64,000 bases of DNA from Axinella damicornis (lineage: Eukaryota; Porifera; Demospongiae; Axinellida; Axinellidae), in assembly GCA_963931865.1 (NCBI GenBank), contig OZ007509.1, positions 15,898,127-15,962,126 on the forward strand, read 5' to 3'. This document shows positions 33,101 through 45,600 of the stretch, in pieces. Position 1 is the stretch's first letter. The number at the start of each line of letters is the position of its first letter. The position numbers were made by a program, and so were the translations under genes. The notes below the pieces were generated by a model that ran no database searches, was not told the origin of the DNA, and was given only the letters and a program-made list of their open reading frames with translations.

Positions 33101-36100
33101 GCTAAACATCGATCGGCATTTACTAAATACGAACATCGGTCTGTACTAAACATTGATGTTTAGCAAATGTCGATCGAAACGTCAATTGATGTTTAGCAAA
33201 CATCAGCAGTGTAAGTCACATGGTTTCATAAAGATGCCTTAAAATCCGAGTTTTGACACAAACGGCACGCCATAAACAGCTGCATTAAGCCACGCAATAA
33301 GGCCCAGAGCGCTCGAGCGGAGTAGCTGCAAGTAGGCGAACAATGGGGAAGTAGCTGAGTGAGCGAAGCTACTTGTAATTATGACTTCAATATAGAGACG
33401 ATCTGCAGTGCAGTTAAACTATGCAATGCTTGAAGTCAATGGAAGAGGCTAGGAATTTTTTTCAGTAGCAAGTTTTACTACTCAGTCAGCAGACAATATA
33501 TATATAGGTTAGACACTGAGACCAAGGGATCTACGCGATTTAGAAACCTGAGGGTCCTGGGCTGTAGCGTCCCAAGCGCAGCGAGGGCGCTACTAAGGGC
33601 CCAAGGGTTTCTAAATCGCGTAGATCCCATTGGTCTCAGTGTCTAACCGATTTAGAGCATAGCAACGGTAACTACGCTAGCGCTTCAGTTGTCAACAAAT
33701 AACCTACGAGTTGCATGGAGGTCCTTTTCGACGAAATAACAGACTGGCTAGCTACGAGTATGACAGGTTCGCTGACATACGAGGCGCTCGAGTGACTTGC
33801 GCGCACGATCGAGCAGTCACATGGCTCCGCCCCTCAACTTGGCTACACCCCACCAGTGACCGCCCGCTTATTATAGCTCCTCCTTCAAGCGCTCATGGTT
33901 TGATGTTCTCCAACAAAAACATACACAGAGACTGAATACACAGATATATGTGCACTGCCTGTAATTCTAAAGCAGCTGTATAATACAGTAGCCTGTTAGT
34001 TGCCATGGATTTCAAGTTGGCAGTAAACAATAACTTTTTACAAGTACAGTACCCTGTGGGTAGCCTCGTTCCCAGGCCCCGCCCAGCTTTTTGTCGCTTG
34101 CAGTATGGAAAAGCGGGGAGAGCCTGGTATGTTTCGCCACGTGGGCATTACGTAATCGTCAAGCGGCCAAAATGTTCAGAACGAAAAAGCGAAGTTTTGC
34201 GTATTGTTCAACCAACTACACGTTCAACGCTTGGTGTGTATGACAGTTGCCCCCCGCTAGCTAGATACGTATGGTAAGTTACCTCGTACCTTTGCTCTTC
34301 TTGCTGTTCTGAGCCCCAGTTCGCCCACGTTCAATTAAGTCCTTTCTACCACCTTTCTACCCTCGACGTCACGCACGTGAGGAAACATACCAGGCCCTCC
34401 AGGCTCTTTCGTACCGATCATGCAACCGAAAGCGGCGCGCGGGCCTGGGAATGAGGCTACCCTGTGGGCTCAATAGTGAAACCCCGTACAAGGTTTCACT
34501 ATGCATGGGATTTAGATACCTCGCACTGAGCAATCTGATTGGTGGAATTTGTACAACTATACTCTAAGTAGTGCACAAGTTTACAATTAGTAACCAGGCA
34601 ACAGATGATGAAATACACTGTCATACACTGTCATAGTTCTTAGTACAGACAGACTAGCCAGTGGGTGCAGCACTATGTCTGCCTACTCTAACCTTTACTC
34701 CCAGGGGTTGATCTGGTTGATGTTAATGTGAAAAACAGCTGTTGGCCACCAGGTATCCAAGCCCCCAGTACTTCTATCTTGCACCTCAGTGAGCTAGTAG
34801 CAGGGAAGTTGGACCTAGCTTCAGCCACATAAGTTAAGTAGGGTAGTTGTTCGACTTCCCCAGCTGTAGTCGCTGCATCCAGGGCCAACAGAATGTCCTC
34901 CCTACACAGCTGCAAGGTAGAGCAGATATTACTGTATTGATCACCCCAGTTAGAACCTGTCAGCTCTGAGTCATGTTCTGTTAACTATAGCCTGATTGAA
35001 ATTGTGCACTATGCTATAGTACTACGATATGGTACAAGTTCCTTGCACTTTGTATCCTAGCCATATGAAGTGACTTGTCTCATGATGGCTTTACCTAGCC
35101 TCGTTCCCAGGCCATCGCCCAGCTTTTTGTCGCTTGCAGTACGGTAAAGCGGGGAGGGCCTGGTCTCACGTGAGCATGACGTCATCTTAATGGCAAAATT
35201 TTCAGAACGAGGACGCAATGTTTTGCGTGTTATTCAACCATCTACACGTTCAACGCTCGGTGAGTATGACAGTCGCCCCCCGCTAGCTAGATACGTGTGG
35301 TATCTTACTTGGTACCTTCGCTCTTCTTACTGTTCTGAGACCTCGTACGCCCACGTTCAATTTCCGGTCTTTCTACCCCTTTCTACCCTTGACGTCACTC
35401 ACTGAGGAAATGTACCAGGCCCTCCCTGCTTTACCGTACTGCAAGCGATGAAAAGCTGGGTGGATGGCCTGGGAACGAGGCTAGGCTTTACCAGGTTGGT
35501 CTCAGTGGCCAACACACTCCACCCATCATCATTCCACTCAGAGGGCTCAAACGTCAGGACATCATCCACCAACTGAAATCGCCTGTGAGACAAATCGTAG
35601 TCTTCTCCAAACTTTCTCCGTGCAGTACGGTGCAGTACCTGTACGGACATGTATATACACAGAAATGGAGCACAGCAATTAAAGCATATTGCATATACTG
35701 CGATGATAAGTATACTTTCAGTACTATAGCTATAATGCAGTTTTTTTTCGTTCTGTTGGTACACTACTTTCACCTTCAATCCAAGAGAATTGCAGTAGGA
35801 CACCATGAAGGTTGCCTCCCACATTTCAGTGCAGCGATCCTTTGGCATACATCTGGCAATGAAAAATTCGTTTACAGCATCACTCTCCGATGTCTCAAAA
35901 CTGGATGACAGCTCCAAAGATGAGCTACGATCTTTAGTAGACACTATTTCATCCTTGTTTTGCAAAGACTGCCCAACTTCTGACATGGGCCTGCTTGTGC
36001 CACACCCTTGGCCAAGGGTGGATGTTGACCTACACTGCTCTTGCTCTTCAAAAGAAGACTGTGAAGATCCAAAACTGCTGCCACTTCTTTGGCTCAGACT

Positions 36101-37132
36101 TTTAAGAAAAGGAGTCGTATCTTTGGTCTTTTGTGACAGTTTCCGGAGAGGAGATCTTGTACCATGCAGACCTGATTCACTGTCATGGTGGGACTCTTGC
36201 TTGCGACCAAAACTAACAGGGCTGAAGTGTCTTACTTTGGCAACTGCATGGTAGCCATCTGTAAAATCTGCAGGGAGAATCTTTGACAGATTGTAAATTG
36301 GTCCTGTGGGGGGGTCATCTGGTATTGTCAGGAAGCAAAACTGCTCCAAATCTGTGCTTCGCTTGATAATTGCCGAGTGTGGAATTCTGATTGTGACATC
36401 AGCTTTGAATTTGAAATGTGGATAAAGACTGAACCAAACTATTGGGGTGCACAATGTAATGCCTCCAGGAACTTGAAAAGGTCCTCGTAAATAGACAAAT
36501 GCACCAAGCCAGAAGCGATCTCCTATGCCCGAAGGTATGGCTTGTGATGGGATATCCACGGAGACACCTGATTCAGGCAAGTAAAGTGAGACACTATTTC
36601 TCGTGCAATAGGCTGACCTAGATTCTATGAAGCCGGAAGGAGGGTGTATAGGAGACTGGGACGCAACTGAGCTCAGCTGAAGTTGGTGTGCTGTCAACTC
36701 TCGCAGCTGTGGTGAGCTGGTTTGATGAACTGCTTGTTTCTCCACCATCACAAGGCCAGTTTCTTTCTCCTCTTTTGCAGCCTGGATGATTGCTTCGATC
36801 ACTTCTGTTGACTGCGGTGGGAGGTCAGTGCGACGTATCGACGAACTCATGAGATTCAACAGAGTCTTGTGGTCCTCACACTGAGAAAGCGTCTCTCCAA
36901 GGGCCTCCACAAAAGCAACAAACGCTCCGACGGGCTTCTTCTTCAGCACCCCCATAAGAGCTTGCACCTGCAACTCTTTGCTCTTTGTGATCCCTCGCCC
37001 AACTTTCTTGGATATCACCCCGCGACTGACCAGACCAGGAATCACTTTTTCCACGTTCAGATACGGCTTAATGGCGGACTGTTCCCAATCATCTAGCGCT
37101 TGTACGTGAGACAAATTTCCACGAGTAGCCAT
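30152..37132 (-). CDS. CARD-ZU5-UPA-Death-Death adaptor, copy A
   Basis: Exons 35768-37132, 35492-35638, 34693-34909 and 30152-30846 join in phase to about 807 residues. Order: CARD about 10-100 (LVSRGVISKKVGRGITKSKE, VGAFVAFVEALGE); linker; ZU5 about 183-310 starting VSLYLPESGVSVDIPSQAIP and ending HAVAKVRHFSPVSFG; Ser-rich linker; UPA-like region from VNEFFIARCMP through the third exon (QQLFFTLTST); then two Death domains (about 615-690; 710-795, with WKFIGRLLELPEYDLDSIEY). HFS at 302-304 is where PIDD, NLRP1 and CARD8 cleave themselves. Such proteins act as cytosolic signalling hubs for caspases or NF-kB; that role here is inferred. The first-exon donor could be 6 bases earlier. Intron 3 is 3846 bp and transposon-filled, against 261 bp in copy B. 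A MITE abuts the second donor. Confidence 0.88.
31010..31205. repeat. 31-bp minisatellite GAAGCGGACGCAATCGGGGA
   Basis: Six imperfect units with AGCAGCAG linkers in intron 3 of copy A. Three more units appear at 32036-32125 and one near 32300. Both groups are preceded by CATTAA(G/C)ATTTTAA and GTGTGTCTGTGTGTGCGTGA, so the array is part of a dispersed repeat. Confidence 0.8.
32338..33272. mobile_element. Outer inverted-repeat element in intron 3
   Basis: Ends of about 50 bp (GTGCCGGTTGTGTCAAAAGT, CGGATTTTAAGGCATCTTTA, TGAAACCACGTG) at 32338-32391 face their complement at 33218-33272. The interior has no transposase. It encloses a second inverted-repeat unit. Confidence 0.8.
32400..33054. mobile_element. 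Inner inverted-repeat element
   Basis: TATACCTTGTTTACAAGACA and CAAAAATAACCG at 32401 face the complement (CGGTTGTTTTGTGTCGTGTA, AACGGGGTATA) at 33022-33053. The interior carries many ACCGTGCC / GGCACGGT motifs. Either nested inside the outer element or its subterminal repeats. Confidence 0.7.
33507..33648. mobile_element. 142-bp MITE with 42-bp inverted ends
   Basis: GGTTAGACACTGAGACCAA, then GGATCTACGCGATTTAGAAA, then CC, is mirrored with one indel at 33607-33648. The centre is GC-rich (CCCAAGCGCAGCGAGGGCGC). No clear target duplication. Confidence 0.85.
34061..34459. mobile_element. TAGCCTCG-family MITE, perfect TSD
   Basis: 399 bp with ends TAGCCTCGTTCCCAGGCCCC and GGGCCTGGGAATGAGGCTA. 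The exact 9-bp duplication CCCTGTGGG is at 34052-34060 and 34460-34468. Inside intron 3 of copy A. Confidence 0.93.
35096..35483. mobile_element. TAGCCTCG-family MITE at a splice donor
   Basis: 388 bp, over 75% like 34061-34459 by eye. The exact 9-bp duplication GGCTTTACC is at 35087-35095 and 35484-35492. The right copy contains the donor of exon 35492-35638 (minus strand CTG|GTAAAGCC). Copy B keeps the empty site GGCTTTACCTGG at 40869-40880. Confidence 0.95.
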
Positions 37133-37466
37133 GAATATACTAAACGTAGCTAGAGTGCTGGCACAACTGCAGACTGGTTAACGTTATAGTTAAAATGAAA
37201 AAATTCTCTGCGTAAAAAAAATTCTCTACGAAAAACGCAGAACATGAGAAGCGTAGAGTAACCTATTATCGAACACCCTGCATTATCGGACGGCTGCACA
37301 ACACCAACGGAACGAACTCCCGCCCTCACTCTTGGTCCAGTAGGTAGGCCTAGCCAACTGCTACTTGCATCACAAATTCGGACTTGTAAGGAGTGGTCCT
37401 GAGGTTACTCTGCACAACTGAGCCAGGGGTTCCCCAGGGGATTCCCCATCACGGGGGAGGGGGGGT

Positions 37467-37713
37467 CAAATTGAAGGCCTCCGGTCAAAAACGGAATTAA
37501 AACGTTTTCTAATTTCCGGAAATATACGGACGTTGAAAAATAATTGTACCGTGAATTTAAAATACGATGCTTACACGCACTTATACGAAGATACCTGCGT
37601 CATTTCTGCTTGCAGCCGCTGAATGTGAGTCAATGTACAGTCGTTTAGTAGTCTAATCTCAACTTCCACCCGGAAGCGTTTTACTCTCCTTTTTGACCGG
37701 AGCCCTTCAATTG
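37467..37713. mobile_element. 247-bp MITE between copy A and Kelch remnant
   Basis: TCAAATTGAAGGCCTCCGGT and CAAAAACGG on the left face GGAGCCCTTCAATTGACC and TTTTTGACC on the right. It probably enlarged the spacer between the duplicated CARD gene and its Kelch neighbour. Confidence 0.65.
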
Positions 37714-37845
37714 ACCGTCGAAAACTCTCCTCCCCAGAGGTAGAGTTTGTTCTCGAAGATGCCCACAGCCGCCATTATGCTGTGGCATCTTCAAGAACAA
37801 ACTCTACCTGTTGGGAGGAGAGTTCTGTAGATAAGTACAACAGAA
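37714..37845. pseudogene. Kelch first-exon remnant, inverted duplication
   Basis: The plus strand TGTGGCATCTTCAAGAACAA, then ACTCTACCTGTTGGGAGGA and GTAGATAAGTACAACA, matches 42829-42890 of the Kelch gene. The reverse complement of 37726-37770 carries the same exon part (NGGCGIFENKLYLWGGE). The two arms form a hairpin of about 40 bp. It lies at the position expected if [Kelch exon 1 + CARD gene] was duplicated as a block, but frames are broken. Confidence 0.8.
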
Positions 37846-38755
<910 letters not shown>

Positions 38756-38759
38756 TCGC

Positions 38760-39084
38760 AAAGTGATAGGAGTCACTCACACCATCATCCTTATTTGCAT
38801 CACAGTATATCTTGCTCATGCACAGGACCAAATTGGGTACACAAACTACAGAATGGACTCAGCCAAGTAGCTATAACATGAACCAGTCCTAGTTTATGTT
38901 CATCAATAATATTATCCGTCAATACTGATGGCCCAAAATAGTGCAATGGTCATTTTTAGCCTAGAACTTATATATAAGGCATGTTTATTGTGGCCGGGTA
39001 CTTGTGTGAGTGCACACAATCATATCCAAAACATATTATAAATTAAGGGCAAACAAAACACAGTGCACGAAGCTATGCAGCTGG
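38760..39084 (-). repeat. 3' flank of the CARD-gene duplication
   Basis: 38763-38970 (GTGATAGGAGTCACTCACAC, GATGGCCCAAAATAGTGCAA) matches 29889-30072 downstream of copy A. The block duplication therefore extends at least 250 bp beyond the stop codons. Confidence 0.8.
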
Positions 39085-42000
39085 TCACTGTTTATTCTGC
39101 AGATATTTAATAGCATACACCCAGGCATCACAGACGTTTGCAGAATCATGGTGAAATACTGAGTGGATAGCAGTGAGCAGTCGGCCGTACGTAGCTCTGT
39201 TACCACACTGTTTCTGCCACCTCAGCAGCATCTGGTAGCTCTGCTCACCCAAGTCCTCACGGTTGCAGTATTCGATACCATCCAGATCATACTCCGGTAG
39301 CTCTAATAACCTGCCTATGAATTTCCATCGATACTGCAGTTTCATACCCAAATTTCGAACAAACTCTTCATCATTTATACACATCGAATGCCAGCATTTC
39401 TCCCGCTCTTCAGATACAGGTGTACGCAGTGCTAGACCAGTGACACCAAGACCTTTCAGAGCACATTGCAGCTGACCAAGTGTTACATTCGGTATTCTGG
39501 ACAGACTTGTTCTTAATAGCTGATAAGCCTGTTCAGTGACATTAAGAGAGTAGTTGGCTTGGATCCTCTCAATATGGTACTCCTCTAGCCATAGGCAGTG
39601 TCCAAGTCTCTCACATCTGGGGAGCTGAAAGCTAAGGTCGACAATAAACTTCTGGTGGTCTGCATTCTGTAGGTCAAGTTGAAGGTTGCCGTAATCCTGC
39701 TGGGAGATTGCCATCTTTATTGGGCTATCTTCTGCAAAGAGGTTGGCATTGGTGGTCAGCACATGAGCAGCTGTATGTGGTAAAAATTTCATTAATCAAA
39801 GCTTGCAAGGAATCGCTAATGCAGTTTCAAGCTTGAAAGGCATCATATTTCTTCACTATCACCAATTCAAGCCGAGTCATACAGTTAAAATGGTCAATAT
39901 TGAGTCAATAGAGATCTCTGTGCATTTTAATAGTCAGTCAACAGGGCATACATGTAATAATATGATCTTGACCGCTGTCATAGTTGAACTGACAACAACG
40001 GGTGCAGCACTATACGTCTACTTACTCAAACCTTTATTCAGGGAGGTCGAACTGGTTGATGTCAGTGTGAAAAACAGCTGTTGGCCACGGTGTGTCCTGG
40101 CCCCCAGCAGTTCTATCTTGCACTTCAGTGGGCTAGTAACAGGGAAGTTGGTAGCTCGGACAGAGTAAGCTAAGTGAGGAATGAGCTGTTCAACCTCCCC
40201 AGACGTTGCATCCAGGCAGAGCAGAATGTCCTCCTTATCCAGCTATAAGGTAGAGCAGATCTTGTTTTGAGATACATGTAGAACCTTTCAGATCAATGTA
40301 TGCTACAGTTGAGTGTTCTGCTAATTAGCTAAACAGTGACGTAGCCTCATCTCCAGTCCTCCTGCTCTGCAAACTTTACTTTTCAACAGAGCAAAACTTC
40401 GGTCGGTTCAAAGCCCAAGAATGGTCAACCGGAGTGGGAGTTCAAAGTCCAAGTATGTGGTCAACCAGAGTGGGAGCGAGAAGGCTGCATGATTGCTACG
40501 TATAAGACCACTAAGAATGACTGTACAACTTGTGGAAATTATGTGATAACCCAATGGGGATATTTGCGAAACTCCAGAGTTTGTACATGAAACAAGCCAT
40601 ATACATCAGGTAGCTATCCCCCAATGCATTGGGTTCCTCACAGGTTTCCTGCAAGTATTTTTTATTTTTTATGGAAGTGGATATTGACCCGGCAGGAATA
40701 CCTACTTTAAGTATAGGTAACAGACACGCATGCATGCACATTCAGCACTGGCCCCTAACTTTTGCCCTACTTCCTGCCAGTCCAATAACTATTTCATCTT
40801 TTGAGATCAACCACCAATATACAGTGACTTGGCTTGTGATCAAGGGTTAAAGCATTCAACTTCTTGCTGGCTTTACCTGGTTGTTTTCGGTGGCAAACAC
40901 ACTCCACGCATCATCGTTCCACTCAGAGGGCTCAAACGTCAGGACATCATCCACCAACTGAAATCGCCTGTGAGACAAATGGTAGCCTTCTCCAAACTTT
41001 GTCCGTGCAGCATGCTGCAGTATCTGTACGGATATGTATACACAAAAAGGAAAGAAAAGCATTACAAACTGTTAATTAGTTTATTTTCAGCGTTATTACA
41101 TAGTTTTGTTTTATCCCATTGGTACACTACTTTCACCTTCAATCCAAGAGGATTGCAGTAGGACACCATGAAGGTTGCCTCCCACATTTCAGTGCAGCGA
41201 TCCTCTGGCATACATCTGGCAATGAAAAACTCATTTACCAGTTCACTCTCTGATGTCTCAAAACTGGATGACAGTTCCAGTGATGAGCTATGGTCTTTAG
41301 CAGATGCTATTTCATCCTCGTCTTGCATAGACAGCCCGACTTCTGATGTGGAACTGCTTGTGCCACACCCTTGGCCAAGGGTGGATGTTGATCTACACTG
41401 CTCTTGGTCTTCAAAAGAAGCCTGTGAAGATCCAAAACTGCTACCACTTCTTTGGCTCAGACTTTTAAGATAAGGAGTCGTATCTTTGGTCTTTTGTGAC
41501 GGTTTCCTGAGAGGAGATCTTGTACCATGCAGACTTGGTTCACTGTCGTGGCGGGACTCTTGCTTGCGACCAAAACTAACAGGGCTGAAATGTCTTACTT
41601 TGGCAACTGCATGGTAGCCATCCGTAAAATCTGCAGGGAGAATCTTTGATAGATTGTAAATTGGTCCTGTGGGGGGGTCATCTGGTATTGTTAGGAAGCA
41701 AAAATGCCCTAAATCAGTGCTTGCCTTGATAATTGCCGAGTGTGGAATACTGATTGTGACATCAGCTTTGAATTTGAACTGCGGATGAAGACTGAACCAA
41801 ACAATTGGGGTGCACAATGTAATGCCTCCAGGAACTTGAAAAGGTCCTCGTAAATAGACAAATGCACCAAGCCAGAAGCGATCCCCGATGCCTGAAGGTA
41901 TGGCTTGGGATGGGATATCCACAGAGACACCTGATTCAGGCAAGTAAAGTGAAACATTATCTCTAGTGTAATAACAGGCTGACCTAGATTCTATGAAGCC

Positions 42001-42654
42001 GGAAGGAGGGTGTATAGGGGACTGGGATGCAATACGTTTGTGGAAGGATTTGTCTGGCAGAGGAGAGACTGACAAAGTGTTGCAGCTAGAATGGGTACTG
42101 CTAGGCAGCTGCTTTGTGGCTGGAGATTCATTTGTTGCTGCTGTGCATTCAGTGGCCTCCAGATGAGACGTCTGTCCAGTAGCCTCTGTCATCATTTTAG
42201 GTGTACCAGCTGCCAGTTGGTGTACTTGCAGCTTTGAGGCGCTGGTTTGATGAATTGCTTGTTTCTCCACTACATGGACAATTTCATTCTCCTCTTTTGC
42301 AGCCTGGAGGATTGCTTCAATTACTTGTGCTGACTGTGGTGGGAGGTCAGTGCGACGTATCGACGAACTCATGAGATTCACCAGAGTCTTGTGGTCCTCA
42401 CACTGAGAAAGCGTCTCTCCAAGGGCCTCCAGAAAAGCAACAAACGCTCCCACGGACTTCTTCTTCAGCACCCCCATAAGAACTTGCACCTGCAACTCCT
42501 TCTTCTTTGTGATCCCTCGCCCAACTTTCTTGGATATCACCCCGCGGCCGATAAGACCAGGGATCACTATTTCCACGTTCAGATATCTCTTAATGGCAGA
42601 CTGTTCCCAATCCACCAGCGCTTGTGCGTGGGACAAACTTCCTTGAGTAGCCAT
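39085..42654 (-). CDS. CARD-ZU5-UPA-Death-Death adaptor, copy B
   Basis: Exons 41131-42654, 40877-41023, 40032-40242 and 39085-39770 join in phase to about 855 residues; all junctions mirror copy A. CARD about 10-100; a linker about 55 residues longer than in copy A (100-235, rich in Ser, Thr and Ala); ZU5 about 233-362 with RHFSPVSFG (HFS at 355-357); UPA-like region through LFFTLTST; two Death domains. Identity with copy A is very high in CARD and ZU5 and lower in the linker and UPA-coding third exon. A donor six bases earlier (41137) would also keep phase. The start ATG overlaps an ATG on the opposite strand that opens the Kelch frame, so 5' regions overlap. Function as in copy A is inferred from domains. 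Confidence 0.9.
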
Positions 42655-45600
42655 GATCGAAACGCAGTTAACAACTTCACTAGCTAGCCATGCGCCATAT
42701 ACGGAATTTCCCGGGTCTGTTTACGTAGAAAACGCAAATCCCCAAGGGGATTCCCCCATGTTCCCTGCACGTACGTACGTACGTACATGCTGGATGGACG
42801 ATAAAATTGACCGTCGAAATGGTGGTTGTGGGGTCATCTTCGAGAACAAACTCTACGTGTGGGGAGGAGAGTCTGTGGATAAGTACAACCCTTTAGCAGA
42901 ATTGAGTAGTGAGGAAGAGGAGGAGGAGGGAGAAGGGGGAGGAGAAAGTCAAGAAGATGAAGCCATTGAAGATCCCATTGTTGAGATTGTGGTCACCCTC
43001 CCCCGACCAAATGATCCCGACCACCCATTTGATGTTTTTGACATGGGAACACACACGTGGAGCCGTCAGCCCACACACGGCGACCCCCCTTCCCTCGGTC
43101 TTGGTTCCACACTGAACATTCACCTGCCCTCTCGCTGCTTCTATCTGTTTGGAGGCTGGAATGAGATGCAGTTTGACTCTGAAGTTTACAGGATATCCAT
43201 AGACACATGGGTTTGGGAGAAGGTATGCTGGAATAGAATGTGCCATTAGCAACAGTACATTAGCTCCCATATCCTATACAATATTTATACAGACCCTAAC
43301 CCAACCCTCACATGGATGCTACCAGGAGCGCATGAGCCGCCAAAGGCGGCTCATGCGCTCCTGATGCTACCCAATTCTAATACTCATACTTTAATTGCCT
43401 CTGCTCCCAATGCCAATGCTGATGATTCAGTGTGAAATTAATGTTAATGTATGTATATCGTGCACATCAGCAGGTTCCATTTGGTGATAGCTGCACTCTT
43501 CATGTCCCGTAGTCTATCTTTAGGGAAGTATTTTAGAGAGGATCATCAGCTTTGTTTCTGGGACAGGTACAGCCAGCAACCATGGTCAAGCCGTCGCAAC
43601 GGTACCTCACTGGAGTGGTTGTGCACATGGATAGACTGTGCATGTTTGGAGGTACCGGGCCTGATATCGTGAGGGATCAAGACCCCGGGGCAACTTACCG
43701 GCCAAAGGAAGAGAACGGAGTGGTTCGTGAGTTTGGCTGGAACAACGAATATTACGAATTCAATATCACAACACGTGAGTAATACAACATGCAATTATTC
43801 ACACTCCTTACATTGTGACTATTTATATGATGCCATCATGAGTAATACAACATGCAATAATACACACTCCTTACGTTATATATTCTCCATGACAACGGTT
43901 CGTTTGTTTGCCAGTTTTGTTTTTTGAAGTCCCCTATAGTAGCCATTGGCTATGGGACTGACTGTACCCCTCTCTTTGAATTGTGGTCAGTTACTCATAA
44001 AAGAGATCTCAATAGCAGCAACAGGTACAAAATGGGGTAAAAATGGTGGTACTGAGATCTCAATGGCAGCAACAGGTGCAATAGTACCACCGTTTTTTTC
44101 TTTCTTTCTTTTTAGAAGTAATAGCCAGATGGCCAGCTTTCAGTTCTTGGTCATTGACCTTTGTGTGGGGAATGACAAATGCCCTTGGGATCCCGCATGG
44201 TCATGTTTAAAGTTTGTGTACTCAGTAGTCTGTACTGTGTTCTACATTTGTGTGTCTAGGCACGTGGACTGCTCCGTTGCATCAGGACAGCTTTCGTCCT
44301 GACCCTATTGCAACCTTTGCCTTCAGCAAGTGTGACCAGCAAAGGGCGATCCTGTTTGGGGGCAGTGGCCCACAAGGACGCATGAATGAGGTGTTTGTAT
44401 TCCACCTCGAAGCACGGGTAAGACATGTACACCTGTGGTACGTTTTCCTTTCTTAGGCACATGCACTGCTCTGTTGCATCAGGACACCTGTGAATCCATC
44501 CTTGTGTTCCCATGCCTCATTCACAACCCTCATACCCAACCCTCATGCCCAGGCCATCAAATAGGCTATGAACTTCAAATGGGAACTTTTGATCACTGTG
44601 CTGCTCAATGTTACAGGAATGGATGGGTCCGATTAAGCCCTCTGGGCCAGCACAACCATGGCCAGCCAGACGTCGCTTTGGTACTCTTACCCCACTCATA
44701 CCTCCGGATATGGTTGGCCAGAGGCTGTGTGGCTGTGGACCTGTGCTGACGCAGACGATGGTCCTCCTATGGGGAAAGGACACCTCCCACCACATCTGCC
44801 CCGAAACCTGGCTGTTTGACATGGAGAAGTTCACGTGGGCACAGGTGAGGTATCACAGCTGCCAGCTCCAACAGTAACTCATCCTGCACGTTTGGCTGCT
44901 CCACAGCACAGTTACTGTACACTGCCTTGATGTTAGTCTCGGCCTAAGACCCACGGAAGTGATCCGTGCTGGGGTTGGTTTGGGTGTGGGACCGAGACTA
45001 CCTTAATGTACGCCTTCCTTGTGTTTATGAGGGTGAAACACAAGTTGTAAAGTACTTAAGGGACTGAAACTATTAACATCATTTATTTTTCCGTAGGCAA
45101 GCTTTCAATGCTTCCCCGCATTGGACGGCTTTTTGTGCATGTGCCTCAGGTTACAATTGCTGCTTGTTGACGATCTAGCTACAGCTATCAGGCAGTTACC
45201 CATCCAGCTAGCTACAGCTATCAGACAGTTACCCATCCAGCTAGCTACAGCTATCAGACAGTTACCCATCCAACTAGCTACAGCTATCAGACAGTTACCC
45301 ATCCAGCTAGCTGCAGCTATCAGACAGTTACCCATCCAGCTAGCTACAGCTATCAGACAGTTACCCATCCAGCTAGCTACAGCTATCAGACAGTAACACA
45401 TCCAGCTAGCTGCAGCTATCAGACAGTTACCCATCCAGCTAGCTGCAGCTATCAGACAGTTACCCATCCAACTAGCTACAGCTATCAGGCAGTTACCCAT
45501 CCAGCTAGCTACAGCTATCAGACAGTTACCCATCCAACTAGCTACAGCTATCAGACAGTTACCCATCCAGCTAGCTACAGCTATCAGACAGTTACCCATC

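Noticed and set aside
33711..33935. 74-codon frame with Arg-rich protein
   Set aside because: It lies in transposon-rich intron DNA; no similarity or splice context seen.
36869..37096. Plus-strand frame opposite the CARD exon (also 42391-42687)
   Set aside because: Conserved only because the minus-strand CARD coding sequence is conserved.
39263..39475. Plus-strand frame shared by all Death-domain copies
   Set aside because: An antisense shadow of the second Death domain; its presence in each copy reflects the parent exon.
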